A DNA stretch of 8,200 nucleotides from Duncaniella sp. (GTDB lineage: Bacteria; Bacteroidota; Bacteroidia; Bacteroidales; Muribaculaceae): contig NZ_JAIDEN010000107.1 in the NCBI RefSeq assembly GCF_029054785.1, positions 1 to 8,200 on the forward strand, read 5' to 3'. Shown here one piece after another: positions 1-6,952 of this stretch. Each line of letters starts with the position of its first letter. Position 1 is the first letter of the stretch. The notes under the pieces were generated by a model. The model worked only from the letters and a program-made list of their open reading frames with translations. It was not told where the DNA came from and ran no database searches. The position numbers and the translations under genes are program-made.

Positions 1-77
1 ATGAAGGGACTCGAACCCCCACGTCCTGAGACATTAGATCCTAAGTCTAACGCGGCTACCAATTACGCCACATGCGC
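1..77 (-). tRNA. tRNA-Leu (anticodon UAG), 3' end cut by the window edge
   Basis: Read on the minus strand, the 5' acceptor strand GCGCATG occupies 71-77. A D-arm containing AATTGGTA follows, then an anticodon stem TTAGA/TCTAA around the loop CTTAGGA, giving anticodon UAG at 41-43, which reads CUN leucine codons. The variable region has a small stem GTC/GAC, as expected for a class II tRNA (Leu, Ser or Tyr). The T-arm has loop TTCGAGT and stem GGGGG/CCCTT. Only the first three bases (CAT) of the 3' acceptor strand lie in the window; they pair with the last three bases of the 5' acceptor strand. The remaining acceptor bases and the CCA end lie beyond position 1. Class and anticodon are clear; only the end is missing. 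Confidence 0.93.
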
Positions 78-134
78 ATTCAGTTTTAAAGTTATGGCCG
101 GACCATCCCGCCTAAGCAAAGACGATCCACTTTG

Positions 135-166
135 CAAAGTTACAACTTTTCCTCATATCTTCCAAA
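135..166 (-). promoter_or_regulatory. Bacteroidota sigma-ABfr-type promoter for tRNA-Leu
   Basis: On the minus strand there is TTTG (163-166), exactly 20 bases of spacer, then TAACTTTG (135-142). This matches the known Bacteroidota housekeeping promoter pattern TTTG-N19-21-TAnnTTTG at every defined position. Transcription should begin a few bases downstream, near 128-130, leaving a leader of about 50 bases before the tRNA 5' end at 77. The promoter lies immediately behind the M16 peptidase stop codon, so the tRNA can be transcribed independently of that gene. Confidence 0.85.
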
Positions 167-181
167 CAAAAAATCAGCCCC

Positions 182-1405
182 TCAGACCATCGTCAGACGC
201 GAAAGCGAAAGCAGTGCCCCCGCCGCCTCCTGAAGATCAGCCGCTCCAACACCCCTAAGAGCCTCGACACTCTCCGACAGCCCGACCACACGACCGCGGT
301 AAAGCACACTCCGCCCCATCGAGATCGCAACCTGCTCCGAATTCGTCGACCCGACCGTCAGCTGCCCGATCAGCTGCCTCTTCGCAGCCTCCAGCCGCCG
401 TTCCGACAACCGTTTCAGAGCCAGCGAATCGACAACCCGGCCGACAATCCTCAGACAGCGCGTCACATCCGCCGGATCACAACCGAAATAAATCGACAGC
501 AATCCATTATCACTCATCAGCGACGTCGAAGCCTCAGTCGTATAGACCAGTCCCGAACGCTCGCGCAGCGCCACATTGAGCAGCGAATTCATCCCCGGTC
601 CACCGAGAATATTGACCAGCAGCGCAACAGTCCTGCGCCCCGGATCAAGCAGACCCGGCACCCGCACCCCCATCAGCGTATGAGCCTGATAAGACCCCAC
701 CCTGTCATTCACCACCTCAAACCTCTCCGCAATCCGCGGCACCGCCCTCTCAAGAGGCCTGTCCACCCGACCCGGCAGACCGAAATAACGCTCAGCCAGC
801 CTGAACACCTTCTCAGCCTCCATCGGACCCGAATAAAACAAAACCATACGACCGGGCGTAAAATGCTCCTCCAGCCACCTGCGGCACACCCCCTGATCAA
901 ACCCCGCAAGCGTCTCGCGCGTACCTAATATATTATGGGCAAGCGGCGACCCCTCATAGATCAGATCCTCGAAATCATCGAAAACAGCATCCGCAGGACT
1001 GTCGAGATACGTATCGATCTCCTCGGCCACAACCTGCTTCTCACGCCCGATCTCAGCCTCAGGAAACACCGCATCACCCACCATCTCCCCCAGCAGCGCC
1101 ATAGCCCTCTGGAGATGTCCCGCAGGAAAAGTCGAATAGACAACCGTCTCCTCCTTCGTCGTATAAGCATTCAGCTCACCACCGACAACCTCCATACGGT
1201 CCCTGACATACGCCGCCCGGTGGACCGACGTACCCTTGAAAATCGTATGCTCCACGAAATGCGCCAGCCCGTGCAGCCCCTCCGGCTCATCGCGGCTACC
1301 CGCATTCACCGCCACACCGCAATGCTCCACAGCCATCGCCACACGTCTCGCGACAACCCTCAGCCCGTTACCGAGCCTGTGATACTCAATCGTCTCTTCA
1401 CTCAT
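182..1405 (-). CDS. M16 family (pitrilysin/insulinase-like) zinc metallopeptidase, complete
   Basis: This 407-residue protein has the inverted zinc motif HFVEH at residues 49-53: H49 and H53 bind zinc and E52 is the catalytic base. A further glutamate, E129 in the segment VVAEEID, lies 76 residues after H53, the spacing expected for the third zinc ligand. The C-terminal half contains the inactive-repeat segment with RERSGLVY, which matches the substrate-binding region of two-domain M16 enzymes. Its length is typical of the short bacterial M16B group related to mitochondrial processing peptidase beta. No signal peptide or lipobox is visible, so a cytoplasmic location is inferred. The ATG start is preceded by an A-rich stretch and no Shine-Dalgarno sequence, normal for Bacteroidota. 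Its codons end mostly in G or T, unlike the C-ending codons of the plus-strand genes. The substrate is unknown; peptide or processing-signal degradation is the family role. Confidence 0.93.
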   Translation of the reverse strand: MSEETIEYHRLGNGLRVVARRVAMAVEHCGVAVNAGSRDEPEGLHGLAHFVEHTIFKGTSVHRAAYVRDRMEVVGGELNAYTTKEETVVYSTFPAGHLQRAMALLGEMVGDAVFPEAEIGREKQVVAEEIDTYLDSPADAVFDDFEDLIYEGSPLAHNILGTRETLAGFDQGVCRRWLEEHFTPGRMVLFYSGPMEAEKVFRLAERYFGLPGRVDRPLERAVPRIAERFEVVNDRVGSYQAHTLMGVRVPGLLDPGRRTVALLVNILGGPGMNSLLNVALRERSGLVYTTEASTSLMSDNGLLSIYFGCDPADVTRCLRIVGRVVDSLALKRLSERRLEAAKRQLIGQLTVGSTNSEQVAISMGRSVLYRGRVVGLSESVEALRGVGAADLQEAAGALLSLSRLTMV

Positions 1406-1434
1406 ATTTTCTTATAAATCACAATTAGCGACTG

Positions 1435-1442
1435 CAAAGATA
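1435..1442 (-). promoter_or_regulatory. Probable -7 element for the M16 peptidase gene
   Basis: The minus strand reads TATCTTTG here, an exact match to the Bacteroidota -7 consensus TAnnTTTG, about 30 bases upstream of the peptidase start codon. I find no good TTTG -33 element at 19-21 bases further upstream, so the promoter is supported by the -7 box and position only. Confidence 0.6.
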
Positions 1443-1560
1443 CTCAATTGCCTGCCGATTTTTAAGCTCGGATGAAAAATACTTGCAGAAGTCATCGGCA
1501 AGACAGAAAAAATTCCTCTCAGACACCATGCCATAATCCTCCCTCTATCCTCCAAAAAAA

Positions 1561-1596
1561 ATACGGAAAAGGATATGGAAAAAGATACGGAAAAAG
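1561..1596. repeat. 12-base tandem repeat, three copies
   Basis: Three adjacent copies of a 12-mer with consensus ATAYGGAAAARG occupy 1561-1572, 1573-1584 and 1585-1596. They differ only at the pyrimidine and the next-to-last base. A partial fourth unit may begin at 1597. The array lies upstream of the valS -7 box. Copy number could vary by slippage; whether it affects either promoter is unknown. Confidence 0.85.
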
Positions 1597-1620
1597 ATCT
1601 GAATCCCTTTTTGTCCACGG

Positions 1621-1642
1621 CTGCCGTACTTTAGTGCGGCAG
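1621..1642 (+). other. Hairpin upstream of valS promoter, with trailing T run
   Basis: CTGCCGTAC (1621-1629) pairs with GTGCGGCAG (1634-1642) across the loop TTTA, giving nine pairs including one G-T wobble. A run of ten T lies at 1657-1666, fourteen bases after the stem. That is too far for a classical intrinsic terminator. It may be a protein-binding palindrome or a weak upstream insulator. I see the structure; its role is not known. Confidence 0.5.
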
Positions 1643-1667
1643 AATCGGCAGAATCGTTTTTTTTTTG

Positions 1668-1675
1668 TAATTTTG
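1668..1675 (+). promoter_or_regulatory. Probable -7 element for valS
   Basis: TAATTTTG matches the Bacteroidota -7 consensus TAnnTTTG exactly and lies about 50 bases upstream of the valS ATG, implying a leader of roughly 45 bases. No convincing TTTG is present at the -33 spacing. The T run at 1657-1666 sits directly upstream, in what would be the spacer. Confidence 0.6.
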
Positions 1676-1726
1676 CGCAATTATTAGCTTTACAACCATT
1701 CAACAATCAAACATTTGTGCAAAACT

Positions 1727-4345
1727 ATGGAAGAGTTAGCAACAAAATATGACCCGCGTGCCGTAGAGGACAAATGGTATGCCTACTGGATGCAGCACCG
1801 CCTGTTCCACTCCGAGCCGGACGCCCGCGAACCCTACACAATCGTGATTCCCCCGCCAAACGTGACCGGAATCCTCCACATGGGCCACATGCTCAACAAC
1901 ACAATCCAGGACATCCTCATCCGCCGCGCCCGACTCATGGGTAAAAACGCGCTCTGGGTGCCCGGAACCGACCATGCAGCCATCGCAACCGAAGCAAAGG
2001 TAGTAGGCAAACTCGCAGCTGAGGGCATCAAGAAAAGCGACCTCACACGCGAAGAATTCCTCCGCCACGCCTGGGAATGGAAAGAAAAACACGGAGGCAT
2101 CATCCTCGAACAGCTCAAAAAACTCGGAGCCTCCTGCGACTGGGAACGCACTTCCTTCACAATGGACGACATCCGCTCCCGCTCTGTCATCAAAGTCTTC
2201 GTCGACCTCTACCGCAAAGGCCTCATATACCGCGGAAAACGCATGGTCAACTGGGACCCCAAAGCCAAGACAGCCCTCTCGGACATCGAAGTTGTCTACA
2301 AGGAAGAACACTCCAAACTCTACTACCTCCGCTACAAGATCGTAGGCGAGGAAGGCTATGCCATCGTGGCCACAACCCGTCCTGAGACCATCATGGGCGA
2401 CACAGCCATGTGCATCAACCCCAACGACCCCAAAAATCAGCACCTCCGCGGCAAACGCGTCATCGTACCCCTCGTAGGCCGCGAGATCCCCGTCATCGAA
2501 GACGACTACGTAGAGATCGACTTCGGCACCGGCTGCCTCAAGGTAACCCCCGCCCATGACATGAACGACAACATGCTCGGCGAGAAACACAACCTTGAGA
2601 CAATCGACATCTTCAACGACGACGCCACAATCAGCGAAGCCGCCGGAATGTACATCGGCATGGACCGCTTCGCCGTCCGCGAGCAGATCGCCAAAGACCT
2701 CGCCGAAGCAGGCCTCATCGAAAAGATCGAGGAATATGAAAACAAAGTCGGCTACTCCGAACGCAACCCCGACACCGCTACCGAACCGCGCCTGAGCGAC
2801 CAGTGGTTCCTCAAGATGGAATCCCTCGCAGCCCCCGCCCTCGCAGCATCCGAAGACGGCGTCATCAGCTTCGTACCTGAGAAATTCAAGACCACCTACA
2901 ACCGCTGGATGACCGAAATCCGCGACTGGTGCATCTCGCGTCAGCTCTGGTGGGGCCACCGCGTACCCGCATGGTATCTCCCCGACGACACCTTCGTCGT
3001 AGCCGAGACCGCCGACGAAGCCCTCACCCTCGCCCGCGAGATCAACCCCGCCCTCACAGCCGCAGACCTGCGTCAGGACGAAGACTGCCTCGACACCTGG
3101 TTCTCATCCTGGCTCTGGCCCATCTCACTCTTCAACGGCATCCTCGAACCCGACAACGAAGAGATCCGCTACTACTACCCCACATCCGACCTCGTCACAG
3201 GCCCTGACATCATCTTCTTCTGGGTTGCCCGCATGATCATGGCCGGCTATGAATTCCTCGGAAAACAACCCTTCAACAACATCTACTTCACCGGCATCGT
3301 CCGCGACGAGATCGGCCGCAAGATGTCAAAGCAGTTCGGCAACTCCCCCGACCCCCTCGAACTCATCGCCGACTACGGCGCCGACGGAGTCCGCATGGGC
3401 ATCATGCTCGCCGCACCCGCAGGCAACGACATCTTCTTCGACAAGAAACTCTGCGAGAACGGCCGCAACTTCTGCAACAAGATCTGGAACGCCTTCCGCC
3501 TCGTCAAAGGCTGGGAAGTCGACCCCTCGCTCGAACAGCCCGAAAGCTCGCGCAAAGCCGTCGAATGGTTCAGTTCAAAACTCTCCGAAGCCGTAGCCGA
3601 GATCAACGACTCCTTCGAGAAATTCCGCATCTCGGAAGCCCTCATGACAGCCTACCGCCTCTTCCGCGACGAATTCTCCTCATGGTACCTCGAAATGGTC
3701 AAACCCGACTATCAGAAACCCATCGACCGCGCCGGCTACGAAGCCACAATCGGCTTCTTCGACTCCCTCCTGCGCCTGCTCCACCCCTTCATGCCCTTCA
3801 TCACCGAAGAACTCTGGCAGCACCTGGGCGACCGTCGTGAAGGCGAATCCATCATGTACGCCTCCATGCCGCAGGCCACCGGCGCAGATCCCCGCATCCT
3901 CGCCGAAATGGAGACCGTCAAGGAAATCATCAACGGAGTCCGCGGAGTCCGCGCCCAGCGCAACATCCCCTCGCGCGACACCCTCCAGCTCAACGTCATC
4001 GGCGGCTCGATCCCGATGGAAGCCGTAGCCATCCGCCTCGGCAACCTCTCAGGCATCGCAACCGTCAGCGAGAAAGACCCCGCCGCAGCCTCCTTCATGG
4101 TAGGCACCACCGAATTCAACATCCCACTGCTCAACAACATGGACGTTGAAGCCGAACTCGCCAAACTCACCAAAGAGCTCGACTACCTCCGCGGCTTCCG
4201 CGCTTCGGTCGAAAAGAAACTCTCCAACGAACGCTTCGTAGGCAACGCACCAGCCGCCGTGGTCGACGCCGAGCGCAAAAAGCTCTCCGACGCCACAACC
4301 AAAATCGAAGCCATCGAGCAGACAATCGCAGCCCTAAAAGCCTGA
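1727..4345 (+). CDS. valS: Valine--tRNA ligase, complete
   Basis: This 872-residue class Ia synthetase charges tRNA-Val with valine in the cytoplasm. The Rossmann signature HMGH is at residues 51-54, preceded by PPPNVTGILH. The CP1 editing domain shows TTRPET starting at residue 216 and GTGCLKVTPAHD at 267-278, including the conserved editing aspartate D278. The second catalytic loop is KMSKQ at 532-536, with Q in place of the usual final S. The helical anticodon-binding domain follows (roughly 640-780). The C-terminus (about 806-872) is a charged helical tRNA-binding coiled coil typical of ValRS. Length is normal for the family. I chose ATG at 1727 over an in-frame TTG four codons earlier (1715), since ATG gives the expected N-terminus MEELATKYDP. 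Codons are strongly biased to C in third position. Confidence 0.98.
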   Translation: MEELATKYDPRAVEDKWYAYWMQHRLFHSEPDAREPYTIVIPPPNVTGILHMGHMLNNTIQDILIRRARLMGKNALWVPGTDHAAIATEAKVVGKLAAEGIKKSDLTREEFLRHAWEWKEKHGGIILEQLKKLGASCDWERTSFTMDDIRSRSVIKVFVDLYRKGLIYRGKRMVNWDPKAKTALSDIEVVYKEEHSKLYYLRYKIVGEEGYAIVATTRPETIMGDTAMCINPNDPKNQHLRGKRVIVPLVGREIPVIEDDYVEIDFGTGCLKVTPAHDMNDNMLGEKHNLETIDIFNDDATISEAAGMYIGMDRFAVREQIAKDLAEAGLIEKIEEYENKVGYSERNPDTATEPRLSDQWFLKMESLAAPALAASEDGVISFVPEKFKTTYNRWMTEIRDWCISRQLWWGHRVPAWYLPDDTFVVAETADEALTLAREINPALTAADLRQDEDCLDTWFSSWLWPISLFNGILEPDNEEIRYYYPTSDLVTGPDIIFFWVARMIMAGYEFLGKQPFNNIYFTGIVRDEIGRKMSKQFGNSPDPLELIADYGADGVRMGIMLAAPAGNDIFFDKKLCENGRNFCNKIWNAFRLVKGWEVDPSLEQPESSRKAVEWFSSKLSEAVAEINDSFEKFRISEALMTAYRLFRDEFSSWYLEMVKPDYQKPIDRAGYEATIGFFDSLLRLLHPFMPFITEELWQHLGDRREGESIMYASMPQATGADPRILAEMETVKEIINGVRGVRAQRNIPSRDTLQLNVIGGSIPMEAVAIRLGNLSGIATVSEKDPAAASFMVGTTEFNIPLLNNMDVEAELAKLTKELDYLRGFRASVEKKLSNERFVGNAPAAVVDAERKKLSDATTKIEAIEQTIAALKA

Positions 4346-4374
4346 AAAGGCCCCGGCCACGATCTATAAACATC

Positions 4375-4415
4375 AACGGGCACATGATACGCCGAAACGC
4401 GGTCATGTGCCCGTT
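4375..4415 (+). terminator. Long hairpin after valS, probable intrinsic terminator
   Basis: AACGGGCACATGA (4375-4387) is the perfect reverse complement of TCATGTGCCCGTT (4403-4415), a 13-bp stem with a 15-base loop. It begins 29 bases after the valS stop codon. The trailing T run is short (three T, then C), so termination may be partial or may rely on the stem. The stem is strong in either direction. Confidence 0.72.
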
Positions 4416-4484
4416 TCGCACCCCCTTTCACACCTATTTCATAATTATTAAGGAGAAAAATGCACGTATGTGCGGGAATTTTGC

Positions 4485-4492
4485 TACTTTCG
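4485..4492 (+). promoter_or_regulatory. Candidate -7 element for dut
   Basis: TACTTTCG differs from the Bacteroidota consensus TAnnTTTG at one position. It lies about 90 bases upstream of the dut start and after the valS hairpin, where a promoter is expected. No clear -33 TTTG is seen at the right distance, so this is a weak call. Confidence 0.35.
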
Positions 4493-4580
4493 CTTGTTTA
4501 TTTGACAACACATCTCACTTTCGACTCAAGGCGTCCCCGCCGCTCCTCGCGGAAGCCGCCTCCATCGCAACCGTTTATTT

Positions 4581-5024
4581 ATGGACAGTATCAAGGTAAA
4601 AATCATCAACGAATCCGGCCACGAACTCCCGGCATATGAAACCCCCTCGTCGGCAGGCATGGATGTCCGCGCCAAGCTCGACTCCCCGGTGACACTCCAG
4701 CCCCTCCAGCGCGCCCTCATCCCGACAGGACTGCGCATACAGCTCCCCCAGGGCTACGAATGTCAGGTCCGTCCCCGTTCAGGCCTTGCACTCCGTCACG
4801 GGATCTCGCTCGTCAACACCCCCGGCACCATCGACGCCGATTATCGCGGCGAGATCGGCATCATAGTCATCAACCTCTCCGACACCCCCTACACCATCTC
4901 CGACGGCGAACGCATCGCCCAGCTCGTCATCAAGGAATATGTCCGCGCCGAATGGGAACCCGTCAGCAGCCTCGACCAGACCGAGCGTGGCGACGGAGGC
5001 TTCGGCCACACAGGAGTCAACTGA
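4581..5024 (+). CDS. dut: Deoxyuridine 5'-triphosphate nucleotidohydrolase (dUTPase), complete
   Basis: This 147-residue protein is a trimeric dUTPase that hydrolyses dUTP to dUMP and pyrophosphate, keeping uracil out of DNA and supplying dUMP for thymidylate synthesis. All five family motifs are present in order: AGMDVRA (25-31), PRSGLA (65-70), the uracil/deoxyribose pocket and catalytic aspartate in NTPGTIDADYRGE (79-91), GERIAQL (109-115), and the phosphate-gripping C-terminal arm RGDGGFGHTG (136-145). Length matches bacterial Dut. The ATG start is preceded by an A/T-rich stretch. The gene stands apart from valS behind a hairpin and is followed by a repeat element, then the TPR gene, so it may lead the downstream envelope gene set. 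Confidence 0.97.
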   Translation: MDSIKVKIINESGHELPAYETPSSAGMDVRAKLDSPVTLQPLQRALIPTGLRIQLPQGYECQVRPRSGLALRHGISLVNTPGTIDADYRGEIGIIVINLSDTPYTISDGERIAQLVIKEYVRAEWEPVSSLDQTERGDGGFGHTGVN

Positions 5025-5043
5025 CCCCGACCGGCACCCGCCA

Positions 5044-5125
5044 ACTGGACCAATTAACCTAATCAGACTAATTGGACTAAACTAATCAGACTAATTGGAC
5101 TAACCTAATCAGACTAATTGGACCA
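5044..5125 (+). repeat. A/T-rich nonamer repeat block of intergenic element A, with a 23-bp tandem
   Basis: After the dut stop the sequence is built from 9-base units of the form ATYRGACYA. The core CTAATCAGACTAATTGGAC occurs three times, starting at 5059, 5082 and 5105, an exact 23-base period made of two nonamers plus a 5-base spacer. Units are close to self-complementary (AATTAG or AATTGG facing CTAATT), so short hairpins such as CCAATTA/TAATTGG (5050-5056 with 5069-5075) can form. Stops occur in the plus-strand frame of the units, so it does not appear to be coding. A related block lies at 7831-7895. Confidence 0.85.
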
Positions 5126-5140
5126 ATCCCCCGGAGCAGA

Positions 5141-5201
5141 ACTCCCAAAGCTCTCAGAACTCCCAATCCTCCCAGTTCTCCCAACCCTCCACTCCAATCC
5201 C
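5141..5201 (+). repeat. C-rich nonamer repeat block of intergenic element A
   Basis: Six consecutive 9-base units resembling WCTCCCARN begin at 5141, followed by a degenerate unit ending six bases before the TPR gene start. The 61 bases contain about 31 C and 3 G. The 16-mer CTCCCAGTTCTCCCAA (5169-5184) recurs exactly at 7933-7948 in element B. The block forms the immediate 5' leader of the TPR gene. The RNA would be unstructured and rich in YC steps; the minus DNA strand carries spaced GGG tracts. Confidence 0.82.
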
Positions 5202-5206
5202 GAAAA

Positions 5207-6952
5207 ATGAAAAAGCTCCCACTGCTCATCTTTGCAATCCTTGCCCTCGGAGCCCTCTCGGCCATCGCAGCCGGGCGGCGCCAGGCCAAGACCGGCGCTG
5301 AGGACGCACGCAAGGCCGACTACATATATCTCGAAGCCCTGCGGGCAAAATCGCAGAGCAAACATGACGCAGCCTTCTCCCTCCTCCAGCGGGCAAGCGA
5401 GCTGAACCCCGCCGACAAAGAAATTGGAGTGGAACTCTCGACCTACCTCCTCAGCCTCTCCCAGAACGACTCCGCCATGCTCAGCCGCTCGATGGAACTG
5501 CTGCGTGACTACTGCGAGGCCAACCCCTCCGACATCTACTACGGAGGCCGTTACGCCATGCTCAACGAGCAGCTTCTCAACCGCGACGAAGCCCTCAGGA
5601 CCTGGGAACGGCTCCACACCCTCTACCCCGACCGCCTCGAAGTCACCTACCGCTACGCCGGAGTCCTCGGACAGGGTGGCAGCGAAGCCGACCGCGACCG
5701 TGCCATAGCTGTCTATGACTCCGTAGAGATCGCCGAAGGCAAAAGCATCCCCCTGTCATCCAAAAAGATACAGCTCTATTACGCCCTCCAGGACACTGCC
5801 TCGATCCTCGCCGAAGCCGACCGCCTGCGCCTGTCGTCGCCTCGCTCCGTAGACTATCAGGTCTTTTCGGGCGACATATACTCGATGTTCGGCCTCAACG
5901 ACCGCGCCAAAGAGTTCTATGACAGCGCCTGCGTCCTCGACCCCTCAAGCGGCCTCGCCTACTACTCACGCGCCCAGTTCTACCACACTCTCGGCGACAG
6001 CGCAGCCTTCAACCGCGAAGTCTTCCAGGCCCTCGAACAGAAAAATCTCGACGTGGAGACCAAACTCGTCATCCTCCGCAGCTACATACAGGAGATGCTC
6101 AACGACTCCACCAACTTCCCCCGCATCGGGCAGCTCTTCGATGTCCTGATCGACCAGCACCCCCACGAACATGACATCCATGACCTCTACTCGCGCTATC
6201 TGGTAGTCACCAAGGACTACGCCAAAGCCGCCGAGCAGACCGAGCGCGCCCTCGACCTCGATCCCGCCGACGAGGAAGGATGGGAAATGCTCACCTCGCT
6301 CTATCTTCAGGTCGACGAACTTGAAAAGGCCCGCCAGGCCATCAAGCGCTCCCTGCGCTACTACCCCGAAAGCAGCCGCCAGTACCTCGTGCTCGGCTCG
6401 ATCTACGACCAGGAAGGCCAGCGCGACAAGGCAGCCGCCGAATACCGCCACGCACTCTCCCTCACCGACTCGACTGACGTAAGCCAGCTCTCGCGCATCT
6501 ACGGAGCTATGGGCGACAACCTCTACGCCCGCGAGCAAGCCGACAGCGCCTTCGTCTACTATCAGAAATCGCTCCTCTACGACCCCGACAACACCCTCGC
6601 CCTAAACAACTGCGCCTACTACCTCGCCTGCGAAGGCCGCGACCTCGACCGCGCCCTTGAAATGATCGAAAAAGCCGTAGGCGCCGAACCCGAAAACGCC
6701 ACCTCGATGGACACCTACGCCTGGGTCCTCTTCAAGCGCAAAGACTACGCCAAAGCACGCGAGATCATTGACCGCACCCTCTCCCTCTCCGACGAGCGCA
6801 GCGAAGAGATCCTCGAACACGCCGGCGACATCTACTTCATGGACGGCGACCCCGACGGCGCTCTGAAATTCTGGAAAGAGGCCCTCGAACTCGCCCCTGA
6901 CAACAAACTCCTGGCCAAGAAAGTGAAACATAAGACATATTTCTTCAAATGA
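5207..6952 (+). CDS. Exported tetratricopeptide repeat (TPR) protein, complete
   Basis: This 581-residue protein begins with a Sec signal peptide: MKK, a hydrophobic core, and a likely signal peptidase I site after the ALSAIA segment near residue 21. The mature protein is helical throughout, with TPR-like units at roughly 34-69, 216-249, 251-283, 325-354, 356-389, 391-424, 433-463, 465-497, 499-532 and 534-566. Typical A/Y/P signatures include YAKAAEQTERALDLDPAD (338-355). The C-terminus is basic and aromatic (KKVKHKTYFFK). No enzymatic domain is seen, so a periplasmic scaffold or assembly role is inferred; the partner is unknown. The ATG follows the C-rich repeat by six bases with CGAAAA upstream. 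It overlaps the DUF4292 gene by four bases (ATGA), so the two are translationally linked. Possible relatives are the many Bacteroidales periplasmic TPR proteins of unknown function. Confidence 0.93.
   Translation: MKKLPLLIFAILALGALSAIAAGRRQAKTGAEDARKADYIYLEALRAKSQSKHDAAFSLLQRASELNPADKEIGVELSTYLLSLSQNDSAMLSRSMELLRDYCEANPSDIYYGGRYAMLNEQLLNRDEALRTWERLHTLYPDRLEVTYRYAGVLGQGGSEADRDRAIAVYDSVEIAEGKSIPLSSKKIQLYYALQDTASILAEADRLRLSSPRSVDYQVFSGDIYSMFGLNDRAKEFYDSACVLDPSSGLAYYSRAQFYHTLGDSAAFNREVFQALEQKNLDVETKLVILRSYIQEMLNDSTNFPRIGQLFDVLIDQHPHEHDIHDLYSRYLVVTKDYAKAAEQTERALDLDPADEEGWEMLTSLYLQVDELEKARQAIKRSLRYYPESSRQYLVLGSIYDQEGQRDKAAAEYRHALSLTDSTDVSQLSRIYGAMGDNLYAREQADSAFVYYQKSLLYDPDNTLALNNCAYYLACEGRDLDRALEMIEKAVGAEPENATSMDTYAWVLFKRKDYAKAREIIDRTLSLSDERSEEILEHAGDIYFMDGDPDGALKFWKEALELAPDNKLLAKKVKHKTYFFK

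Larger units (their letters stand above)
1406..1726. other. Divergent intergenic region between the M16 gene and valS
   Basis: This 321-base gap separates divergently transcribed genes and is much more A/T-rich than its flanks. It contains -7-like boxes for both genes, an inverted pair TGCCGAT (1453-1459) and ATCGGCA (1494-1500), a 12-base tandem repeat (1561-1596), a hairpin (1621-1642), a direct repeat of GGCAGAATC (1638-1646 and 1647-1655) and ten consecutive T (1657-1666). Open frames crossing it on either strand are repeat-driven and do not look like genes. I see no RNA gene or riboswitch that I recognise. Confidence 0.7.

Noticed and set aside
935..1417. A 160-residue plus-strand frame opposite the M16 peptidase gene
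   Set aside because: It overlaps the well-supported zinc peptidase coding region on the other strand and has an Arg/His/Pro-rich shadow composition.
1412..1687. Short frames on both strands across the divergent intergenic region
   Set aside because: Their open length comes from the 12-mer repeat (Tyr-Gly-Lys or Phe-Ser-Val runs), they overlap both promoters, and no domain or start context supports them.
1676..1726. T-box or other riboswitch in the valS leader
   Set aside because: The inferred leader is only about 45 bases, has no T-box sequence, and T-boxes are not typical of Bacteroidota.
1736..2959. A 407-residue open frame antisense to valS
   Set aside because: It lies wholly within valS, whose C-ending codons keep antisense frames free of stops. 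Its composition is odd (rich in V, F, D, G) with no recognisable domain.
4460..4630. Small open frame after an AAGGAG sequence, with a hydrophobic N-terminus
   Set aside because: It runs into dut in another frame, the second half is a low-complexity Arg/Pro shadow, and Shine-Dalgarno sequences carry little weight in Bacteroidota.
5059..5124. CRISPR array or phage attachment site for the 23-base tandem
   Set aside because: There are no unique spacers of CRISPR length, no cas genes, and no integrase or tRNA-end duplication nearby.
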